From Gemmatimonadaceae bacterium (lineage in GTDB: Bacteria > Gemmatimonadota > Gemmatimonadetes > Gemmatimonadales > Gemmatimonadaceae): a stretch of 9,087 nucleotides of DNA. The notes under the pieces were generated by a model that was given only the letters and a program-made list of their open reading frames with translations, was not told the DNA's origin and did not search any database. Below, in pieces: positions 1 through 7,623 of the stretch (the stretch's first letter is position 1; the number at the start of each line of letters is the position of its first letter). Position numbers and translations under genes: made by a program. The DNA lies in NCBI GenBank assembly GCA_013820975.1, contig JACDHQ010000048.1, positions 1 to 9,087 of the forward strand, given 5' to 3'.

Positions 1-28
1 CCCCTCGTCCATCCGGTTGGACCCCGGA

Positions 29-496
29 CTACTGGATGACCGTCACCGTCAGCGGGCGCGTGAACTCCACGTGTCCTTCGCCCTTGTGGTATACCTGCAC
101 GTCATATGTGGCGGTGCCGGTGGCCGTGGGCGTTACCGCCACCACGAACGGATGGACCGAATTCGACGACGTGAACCGTACGACGTTTGCCTGTGCGATT
201 CGGATCTCGAAGTCGGCAGCATTCGCGACGACGATCGGCTCCGGGCTGCCATTCACCCCCAGGACGCTCACCGTCAGCGTGTTGGCCTGGTTGGCGCGGA
301 GCGTCAGGGTGCCGCTCTGTGCGCCGTTGAGCGGCAGCGTCGCGGTTCCGCCTGCGCTGGACGTGACCGACACCGCAGCGATTTCGGGCTCGTCGTCGTC
401 GTCGGGCCCGGTCGAATCGGAGCACGCGGCGAGTGTCGTCGCAGCGATGAGCGCAAAAGTGAACGGGAGTGAACGGCGAGTCATGGTCGTATGCAT
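29..496 (-). CDS. small outer-membrane-type lipoprotein of unknown function, third gene of metal-receptor operon
   Basis: This 155-residue protein starts with a short basic segment (TRR, residues 6-8) and a hydrophobic stretch, then a lipobox LAAC with the lipidated cysteine at residue 25. Mature residue 2 is Ser, not Asp, so transport to the outer membrane is likely by the usual +2 rule. After the cysteine comes SDSTGP and an acidic linker (DDDDE, residues 32-36) encoded by a GTC/TCG triplet run. The rest (about 37-155) is rich in Thr/Val/Ala alternation typical of a small beta-sandwich. His115, His137, Glu140, His142 and Glu144 lie in the C-terminal half; the last four form a compact H-x2-E-x-H-x-E patch that could bind metal (inference). 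The ATG at 496 is preceded by AGGAGTT at 504-510 with 7-nt spacing, which decides this start over the internal Met5. It follows the receptor gene by 38 nt on the same strand, so it probably shares its transcript. I recognise no named family. It may be an accessory to the receptor, for example a metal-capture lipoprotein. Confidence 0.85.
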   Translation of the reverse strand: MHTTMTRRSLPFTFALIAATTLAACSDSTGPDDDDEPEIAAVSVTSSAGGTATLPLNGAQSGTLTLRANQANTLTVSVLGVNGSPEPIVVANAADFEIRIAQANVVRFTSSNSVHPFVVAVTPTATGTATYDVQVYHKGEGHVEFTRPLTVTVIQ

Positions 497-503
497 TGTG
501 GCG

Positions 504-510
504 AACTCCT
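504..510 (-). promoter_or_regulatory. ribosome binding site of the lipoprotein gene
   Basis: On the minus strand AGGAGTT sits 7 nt before the ATG at 496. It is the strongest Shine-Dalgarno match seen in the window. It fits a gene translated from an internal position in a polycistronic mRNA, in contrast to the first genes of the transcripts here, which lack such a site. Confidence 0.7.
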
Positions 511-534
511 GGAGGGCGAAACGATGATGTGTGG

Positions 535-2871
535 TCAGAAGGACAGTCGATAGAGCAGGCTGATGTTGCGTCCGGGCTCGGGCATGATCTCCTTGATGCG
601 GGAGAGATGTTCCCGGTACTCGGTGTTGAGGATGTTGTCAGCGCGCAGAGTCACCGTGTGAAACTGGCTCCGGCGGAGAAAGCGGTAGCCCACGGTCGCA
701 AAGCCGACCGCGAAACCCGGTGTGGACGTTTCGAAATCCCCGGTGCGCGCCTGCCGCGCGGCGAACCGCACGCCGCCGCTGCCGTGCAGCCGCGGCCCGT
801 CGTGGTGCAGCTCGACGCGGCCATTCGTCGGTGGCACGAACGATGGATACTGCGATGCGGGGACGAACGTGGTGTCGAAGCTCGTCTCCGTGAAGCTGAA
901 CACCGGAATGCGCTGGCGTTCGCTGGGGAATCGGGCCTGGACGTGCGACACGGTGATGTCGAGTGCCAGCGTGCGCGTGAGGTTCCACTCCACCTCGCCT
1001 TCAGCACCCGCGTAGACCGCGTCCTCGTTGGTGTACTGGAACAACGGCTGCCCCTGTGCGCTCAGGATCGCGCGCCCCCGGCTCGTTGCGGTGATGTAGT
1101 CGTCGAGCTGATTGCGGAACGCCGCAATCTCCACTCGAACGCGCGGGCGATTGACGCGAAGGAACACGTCCGTCCCGATGCCGGTCTCCTGCCTGAGCTC
1201 AGGGTCGCCCACCTCGAATGCGTTTGCAGCGAGATGGGGACCGTTGGAGTACAACTCATTGAAATCCGGCGTCCGATAACCGCGGCTGACACTCGAGCCG
1301 ACACGCCAGCCAGGCGCGAACGCGTAGAGCAGCCCGGCAGATCCGGAGAACGCGCCGAACGTACGGGGCCGGATGGGAACCAGCGTCCCGCCGACATTGA
1401 TCGAGCGACGGCCGCGCGGGGTGTATCGCGAGTGGTCGTAGCGCGCGCCGACCTGAAGCCGGAGCGCCCGGTGTCCGAACTCCTCGACCATATAGAGCGC
1501 TGCGTTGTAATCCGAAGTGCTCGGCGTGCGTAACGAGCCGCCGGTCACGATGTCCCGGAACTGCCCGCGAACGCCGAGCGCGCCGAGCGCGAGCGGTCCG
1601 ACGGAGTCATGCCGAATGAGCAGCTCGCCGGTGGAGAGCCGCTGGTCGTACCGCGTGCCGAGATCGCCGTTTTTCTCGAGCTCGCTGTGCCCGTAATCCG
1701 TGAACGTGCCCGTGGCGCGCGCCGTGATGGGGCCGTCGTCGCCGAAGTGGCGCTCTGCCTCGCCGCGCAGGGCGTGGCGGCGCATGCTGATGTCGACACC
1801 CCCTGCGTGCCCACCGACGAACCCGCCGGGGATGCCGTAGTCGCTCGCATAGTAGCGATACGATATGCCTGCGTGCGTCGCGCCCTGGTTGTACCCGAGT
1901 CCGGCTGCGGCACCGTACGTCTGCGCGTCCGTGTTCGTGAGGGTGCCGACCGGGGTGCGTGTGGACCCGGAGCGCCGCAGCGTTCCCTCCACGCGAGCGG
2001 CGAGGTTGTCTGCCAGCCGCGTCCGCACTTCGCCGCCCGCCGTTCCGGACCGCAGCGCCGACTCTCCCTGCACGGACAGGGTTCCGTGCGCATGCTCGGG
2101 AATCGATGCGGGGATCTCCTCGCGAATCACATTGACCACGCCACCGAGCGCGCTGCTCCCGTACAGAAGGGACATCGGTCCGCGTACCACCTCGATCTGC
2201 TTCGCGCTCAGCGGATCGACTGCGACGGCATGGTCTCCCGAGAGCGCCGACAGGTCGCCCGATCGCTGGCCGTCCTCCAGCACCAGGATCCGATCGCCAC
2301 CGAGCCCCCGGATGACCGGGCGTCCGGTCGAGGCGCCGATCGCGCTCACCGAGACACCGGGGGTGCCGTCGAGCGTGGACGCGACGGTCGTGCTGAGTTG
2401 GCGTTCGAGCTGAGCCTCGGAAAGGACCGAGGCGGGACTGAGAATCTCCTCGCCGGCACGTGAGGTGATCGTTCCGGTAACCACCTGCGGTCCGAGGCGG
2501 ACAGCCGCCTGCTGCAGCTCGATCCGCACCGCTACGGTGTCCCCGGCGATCACTTCCACCGTTCGCGTCTGCGGCGAGTAGCCAAGCCGCTGGACCGTCA
2601 GGGCATACGACCCCGCCGGTACGTTGCGCAGGACGAAGGCGCCGTCATCGTGCGTCGGCTCTGCGCGATGGCGCTCCGCGAGGCGCACGAGTGCCGCTGG
2701 CACCGGGGCGCCCGATGCGGCATCGACGACCACGCCGCGGATCGCGCCGACTCCCTGCGCCGAAACGTCCGTTGGATGAAACGCCAGCACCATTGCGCCG
2801 ACGAACGCACATGCGAGCTGCCGCGCACGCCCGATGGTGCGGCGCGGCCGATCTTTGAATCTGATTTTCAT
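535..2871 (-). CDS. ZnuD-like TonB-dependent outer-membrane receptor, probable zinc/divalent-metal uptake
   Basis: The 778-residue product has a Sec signal peptide with a long basic n-region (cleavage probably after VSA, residue 38). A carboxypeptidase-regulatory-like beta-sandwich follows (about 43-125, IRGVVVDAASGAPVPAA), then a TonB-box-like PQVVTG (128-133), a plug (about 140-255) and a beta-barrel ending in LYRLSF with a terminal Phe, the usual BAM recognition end. Plug motifs RPVIRGLGGDRILVLEDG (184-201), DHAVAVDP (213-220) and LLYGSSALGGVVNVI (235-249), barrel segments TDYGHSELE (391-399) and NGPHLAANAFEVGDPEL (543-559), and the end RADNILNTEYREHLSRIKE resemble the ZnuD zinc-receptor family. 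That resemblance is from memory, not a search. It would import a substrate across the outer membrane with TonB-ExbBD energy. The chosen ATG has GGAG 4 nt upstream. An in-frame ATG at 2919 (16 residues longer, GGGAG with 6-nt spacing) is a real alternative. The frame stays open to 3369, but that part overlaps the upstream small gene and has no signal-peptide logic. Substrate (zinc versus copper or another metal) is unproven. Confidence 0.9.
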   Translation of the reverse strand: MKIRFKDRPRRTIGRARQLACAFVGAMVLAFHPTDVSAQGVGAIRGVVVDAASGAPVPAALVRLAERHRAEPTHDDGAFVLRNVPAGSYALTVQRLGYSPQTRTVEVIAGDTVAVRIELQQAAVRLGPQVVTGTITSRAGEEILSPASVLSEAQLERQLSTTVASTLDGTPGVSVSAIGASTGRPVIRGLGGDRILVLEDGQRSGDLSALSGDHAVAVDPLSAKQIEVVRGPMSLLYGSSALGGVVNVIREEIPASIPEHAHGTLSVQGESALRSGTAGGEVRTRLADNLAARVEGTLRRSGSTRTPVGTLTNTDAQTYGAAAGLGYNQGATHAGISYRYYASDYGIPGGFVGGHAGGVDISMRRHALRGEAERHFGDDGPITARATGTFTDYGHSELEKNGDLGTRYDQRLSTGELLIRHDSVGPLALGALGVRGQFRDIVTGGSLRTPSTSDYNAALYMVEEFGHRALRLQVGARYDHSRYTPRGRRSINVGGTLVPIRPRTFGAFSGSAGLLYAFAPGWRVGSSVSRGYRTPDFNELYSNGPHLAANAFEVGDPELRQETGIGTDVFLRVNRPRVRVEIAAFRNQLDDYITATSRGRAILSAQGQPLFQYTNEDAVYAGAEGEVEWNLTRTLALDITVSHVQARFPSERQRIPVFSFTETSFDTTFVPASQYPSFVPPTNGRVELHHDGPRLHGSGGVRFAARQARTGDFETSTPGFAVGFATVGYRFLRRSQFHTVTLRADNILNTEYREHLSRIKEIMPEPGRNISLLYRLSF

Positions 2872-2957
2872 GGGACTCCGCGTGCTCGCCGTTCCCGGCG
2901 ACCTGCACAAACCGCTCATGATCCGCTCCCGTGCAGGCGCACGGGCCGCGCCAGACG

Positions 2958-3299
2958 TCAGGCGGCGGGAGGGGCTCGAGGGTTGCCGGAGCTGTGGAAC
3001 CGGCCGTCGACAGCCGGCACGAGGGCCAGCGCCGCTGGCTGCGCCCTGGAGGACAGCTCCCACGGCGTCCGCGGGGCGCATGGACCTGTGTGACCATGCC
3101 GCAGCATGGTGCAGGCGGCGCAGTGCGCCTCGTGGGCGACGGGGCATGCCTCCGACCCCCCAGCCGCCTCGACATGGGCCGCGACCGCTGTGGATGCGGC
3201 CGCATCGCCGGCTCCTTCGGCAACGGCAAGCAGCCCCGGCAGGGTGGCCGTGGCCACCGCCCAGACGAGTGCGACCGTGCGAATGAGGCGAGCGATCAT
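2958..3299 (-). CDS. small exported Cys/His-rich protein, first gene of metal-receptor operon
   Basis: The 113-residue protein begins MIARLIRTVALVWAVATATLPG, a hydrophobic signal sequence or single membrane anchor. The mature part holds a dense cluster of possible metal ligands at residues 52-74: Cys52, His56, His59, Cys60, Cys63, His68, His70 and Cys74. The C-terminal third is Pro/Ala-rich and ends in RAPPAA. This plan (short exported protein, HC-x2-C core, tail with R-x-PP) resembles small DUF2946-like proteins that I recall beside metal TonB receptors; this is family resemblance only. The start at 3299 is preferred because the reading frame upstream has no signal logic, and because a -35/-10 pair ends 6 nt before this ATG. 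There is no Shine-Dalgarno sequence, which fits a leaderless mRNA. It lies 86 nt upstream of the receptor start (38 nt if the longer receptor start is used). It could be a periplasmic metal-binding or metal-sensing partner; function unknown. Confidence 0.72.
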   Translation of the reverse strand: MIARLIRTVALVWAVATATLPGLLAVAEGAGDAAASTAVAAHVEAAGGSEACPVAHEAHCAACTMLRHGHTGPCAPRTPWELSSRAQPAALALVPAVDGRFHSSGNPRAPPAA

Positions 3300-3305
3300 G
3301 AGATG

Positions 3306-3334
3306 AGCATAGACGGAGAAACGGGTCCGGGCAA
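3306..3334 (-). promoter_or_regulatory. predicted sigma70-type promoter of the minus-strand receptor operon
   Basis: Reading the minus strand, a -35-like TTGCCC (3329-3334) is followed after 17 nt by a -10-like TATGCT (3306-3311). Each matches its consensus at four of six positions. The -10 ends only 6 nt before the ATG at 3299, so transcription should begin at or within a base or two of the start codon. I see no clear palindromic Zur or Fur operator in the 103-bp intergenic region, so metal regulation cannot be claimed from sequence. Confidence 0.5.
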
Positions 3335-3362
3335 CGAGGACATTCCATGGGCGCGGCTCCGC

Positions 3363-3391
3363 CTGACATCCCCGGCAGCCCCGGCTACGTT
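3363..3391 (+). promoter_or_regulatory. predicted promoter of maeB-pckA
   Basis: A -35-like CTGACA (3363-3368, five of six consensus positions) is followed after 17 nt by TACGTT (3386-3391), which keeps the three most important -10 bases (T1, A2, T6). Initiation about 7 nt further on, near 3398, would give a leader of only about 5 nt before the ATG at 3403. No Shine-Dalgarno sequence of note precedes that ATG. The two divergent promoters do not overlap: their -35 boxes are 28 nt apart. Confidence 0.45.
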
Positions 3392-3402
3392 TCGAGACTG
3401 CC

Positions 3403-5727
<2,325 letters not shown>

Positions 5728-5731
5728 CCTG

Positions 5732-7345
5732 ATGGCGATTCATACTAAGCCGCAGTCCGCCGCTCCGCAGCGCGGGCTCGAGGCACAGGGGCTCACGCCA
5801 AGCGGCACCGTGCACTGGAACCTCACGGCGCCGGTGCTCGTGGAGCAGGCCGTCGCGCGGGGCGAGGGCGTGCTGGCCGACATGGGGCCGTTCGTCGCGC
5901 GCACGTCGCCGCACACCGGCCGGTCTCCCAACGACAAGTTCGTCGTCGAGGAGCCGTCGTCGATGAATGACGTGGACTGGGGGAAGGTGAACCAACCCTT
6001 CTCGGAGGAAAAGTTCGCGCTGCTGCTCAAGGACGTGCGCAAGTACCTGGACGGGCGCGAGTCGCTGTACGTGCAGGACCTCTACTGCGGGGCTGACCCG
6101 TCCTACCGCCTCGCCGTCCGGTACGTGTCGCCGAGCGCATGGCACATGAGCTTCGTGCGCAACATGTTCATCCGCCCGGAGCCGACCGACCTCCCGACGT
6201 TCACCCCGAACTTCACGGTGCTCCACGCCCCCGAGTTCGAGGCCGACCCGGCGACGCACGGTACCCGGACGGGCACCTTCATCGTGCTCAACCTGAAGGA
6301 GCGGATCATCCTCATCGGCGGCACCCGCTACGCGGGAGAGCTCAAGAAGTCGATGTTCACGGTGATGAACTACTATCTCCCGAAGCAGGGCGTGATGTCG
6401 ATGCACTGCTCGGCGAACATCGGCAAGGCGGGCGATACGGCACTGTTCTTCGGGCTGTCTGGCACCGGCAAGACGACGCTCTCCGCCGACCCGGATCGTG
6501 GGCTGATCGGCGACGACGAGCATGGGTGGTCGAAGGCGGGGACGTTCAACTTCGAGGGTGGGTGCTACGCGAAGGTGATCAATCTTTCCCCCGAGGGAGA
6601 GCCCGACATCTACCGCACCACCCAGATGTTCGGCACGGTGCTCGAGAACGTCGTGCTCGACCCCGACTCGCGCAAGGTGAAGTTCGAGGACCAGTCGATC
6701 ACCGAGAACACCCGCGCATCGTACCCGCTCCACTACATCACCAACCACGTCCCCAGCGGGCGTGGCGGGCACCCGAAGCACATCGTGTTCCTCACCGCCG
6801 ACGCGTTCGGCGTGCTGCCCCCAATCGCAAAGCTCACGCGCGAGCAGGCGATGTACTACTTCCTGTCCGGCTATACGGCGAAGGTCGCCGGGACCGAGCG
6901 CGGGGTCACCGAGCCGCAGGCGACGTTCTCGTCCTGCTTCGGTGCCGTGTTCCTCGTCTGGCACCCGTGGAAGTACGCCGAGATGCTCGGGAAGCTGATC
7001 GACGAGCACGGGCCCACGGTGTGGCTGGTGAACACCGGCTGGTCGGGGGGCGCCTACGGCACCGGCAAGCGGATGAAGCTCGCGCACACGCGCGCGATGG
7101 TGCGGGCGGCGCTCGACGGCCGCCTGGCGTCGGCGCCGACGAAGACCGATCCAGTCTTCGGACTCGCGGTGCCGTCGGAGATTCCCGACGTGCCGTCCGA
7201 CGTGCTGACACCGCGCTCGACGTGGCAGGATGGCGCCGCGTACGACGCCCAGGCGAAGAAGCTCGCGGAGATGTTCCGCGCGAACTTCGAGCGCTTCGGG
7301 TCGCTCGTATCCGATGCGGTGAAGAGGGCAGGTCCGGTCGGATAG
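5732..7345 (+). CDS. pckA: phosphoenolpyruvate carboxykinase (ATP)
   Basis: The 537-residue cytoplasmic enzyme converts oxaloacetate and ATP to PEP, ADP and CO2, the first committed step of gluconeogenesis from TCA acids. All family marks are present: substrate Arg64 in HTGRSPNDKF, Lys206 in YAGELKKSMF, His225 in MHCSANIGK, the P-loop GLSGTGKTTLS (241-251), the metal-binding DDEHGW (261-266, Asp262 equivalent to E. coli Asp269), FNFEGGCYAK (272-281), ENTR (325-328) and NTGWSGGAYGTGKRM (434-448). The P-loop type and length identify the ATP-dependent class rather than the larger GTP-dependent one. The ATG at 5732 lies 4 nt after the maeB stop. GAGG at 5718-5721, inside the end of maeB, sits 10 nt upstream, so translation is likely coupled to maeB. 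The stop is followed within 5 nt by the palindromic element at 7350, which may set the 3' end of the transcript. Confidence 0.98.
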   Translation: MAIHTKPQSAAPQRGLEAQGLTPSGTVHWNLTAPVLVEQAVARGEGVLADMGPFVARTSPHTGRSPNDKFVVEEPSSMNDVDWGKVNQPFSEEKFALLLKDVRKYLDGRESLYVQDLYCGADPSYRLAVRYVSPSAWHMSFVRNMFIRPEPTDLPTFTPNFTVLHAPEFEADPATHGTRTGTFIVLNLKERIILIGGTRYAGELKKSMFTVMNYYLPKQGVMSMHCSANIGKAGDTALFFGLSGTGKTTLSADPDRGLIGDDEHGWSKAGTFNFEGGCYAKVINLSPEGEPDIYRTTQMFGTVLENVVLDPDSRKVKFEDQSITENTRASYPLHYITNHVPSGRGGHPKHIVFLTADAFGVLPPIAKLTREQAMYYFLSGYTAKVAGTERGVTEPQATFSSCFGAVFLVWHPWKYAEMLGKLIDEHGPTVWLVNTGWSGGAYGTGKRMKLAHTRAMVRAALDGRLASAPTKTDPVFGLAVPSEIPDVPSDVLTPRSTWQDGAAYDAQAKKLAEMFRANFERFGSLVSDAVKRAGPVG

Positions 7346-7349
7346 AACG

Positions 7350-7382
7350 GCACACCGCAGTACCGGGTACCTCGGTACTGGG
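7350..7382 (+). repeat. left terminal inverted repeat with GTAC heptads and internal hairpin
   Basis: After GCACACCGCA the arm is a short array of GTAC at 7-8 nt spacing (7360, 7367, 7375). It also folds on itself: CAGTACCG (7358-7365) pairs perfectly with CGGTACTG (7373-7380) around a 7-nt loop that itself contains the palindrome GGTACC. The hairpin begins 12 nt after the pckA stop. It has no following T-run, so it is more likely an mRNA 3'-end stabiliser or a protein-binding site than a classical terminator. Confidence 0.7.
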
Positions 7383-7430
7383 CAGGGGGACCGCCATCCG
7401 GCCCTCCACGATTCGGGGACGCCGCTCACT

Positions 7431-7495
7431 CGGGTGAGAAAAACCAATACGCGGAAGTGCGATACGGCGTCCCTCGTACAGCTTTTTCTCTCCCG
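7431..7495. repeat. inner inverted repeat of the palindromic element
   Basis: CGGGTGAGAAAAA and its inverted copy TTTTTCTCTCCCG enclose 39 nt. The A-run and T-run are placed so that either strand has a hairpin-linked U-tract, which could in principle stop transcription in either direction. Inside, TACG (7448-7451) pairs with CGTA (7475-7478) in the same register. This is the only A/T-rich pocket in the intergenic region. Confidence 0.6.
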
Positions 7496-7543
7496 GCGAT
7501 CTTCTGGCCAGACATTGCTGGGGGTGGCCCGTCGGTCGGGATA

Positions 7544-7576
7544 CCGGGTACCGAAGTACCTCGTACTGCGGTGTGC
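7544..7576 (-). repeat. right terminal inverted repeat
   Basis: This is the inverted partner of 7350-7382, with the same GTAC periodicity but five substitutions. It can form local hairpins: GGTAC (7548-7552) with GTACC (7556-7560) around a CGAA loop, or alternatively AGTAC with GTACT (7555-7567) around CTC. It ends 47 nt before the preferred start of the HD gene, so it may carry or insulate that gene's promoter. Confidence 0.68.
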
Positions 7577-7611
7577 GCGTGTTTGATGATGCGCCCCCGA
7601 TGCCTCGACGC

Positions 7612-7617
7612 TACTCT
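7612..7617 (+). promoter_or_regulatory. possible -10 element of the HD gene
   Basis: TACTCT lies exactly 6 nt before the ATG at 7624, the same distance as the -10 of the minus-strand operon from its ATG. No convincing -35 is found at 16-18 nt (TTGATG at 7583-7588 is 23 nt away), so support is weak and rests on the parallel spacing and the absence of a ribosome binding site. Confidence 0.25.
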
Positions 7618-7623
7618 TACGCG

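Larger units (their letters stand above)
7350..7576. repeat. 227-bp full-length imperfect palindrome, MITE-like or large REP-type element
   Basis: The ends are inverted repeats: 7350-7382 against 7544-7576 match at 28 of 33 positions, both starting GCACACCGCAGTAC when read inward. A second inverted repeat, CGGGTGAGAAAAA (7431-7443) against TTTTTCTCTCCCG (7483-7495), matches at 12 of 13. Both pairs are centred on the same base, 7463, and the stretches between also pair in register above chance (about 18 of 48, and 10 of 19 near the centre). One transcript strand could therefore fold into a single long hairpin. No open frame of note lies inside, and I see no clear target-site duplication at the edges. 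This fits a non-autonomous transposable element (MITE) or a bacterial interspersed palindromic unit. Mobility is inference, because only one copy is in the window. Confidence 0.72.

Noticed and set aside
469..1533. 354-codon open frame opposite the receptor gene
   Set aside because: Opposite-strand shadow of a well-supported TonB receptor; no recognisable motif or start signal.
3296..3310. Four-codon leader peptide ATG-CTC-ATC-TCA-TGA overlapping the start of the small gene on the minus strand
   Set aside because: It overlaps the predicted -10 box and would lie upstream of the likely transcription start, so it is probably chance.
2872..3369. 166-residue N-terminal extension of the TonB receptor
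   Set aside because: It has Arg/Gly/Cys-rich nonsense composition, would bury the signal peptide, and overlaps the small Cys/His-rich gene in another frame. Starts at 2871 or 2919 fit the signal peptide.
3300..3402. Zur or Fur operator between the divergent genes
   Set aside because: I looked for an A/T-rich dyad of the known type and found none. The small CCATGG palindromes are too short to mean anything.
7358..7380. Classical rho-independent terminator of pckA
   Set aside because: The 8-bp hairpin is real but is followed by a G-rich stretch, not a T-run. It is better described as part of the inverted-repeat element.
7350..7576. Insertion sequence with its own transposase
   Set aside because: There is no transposase frame inside 227 bp and no clear target-site duplication, so only a non-autonomous element or palindromic unit can be proposed.
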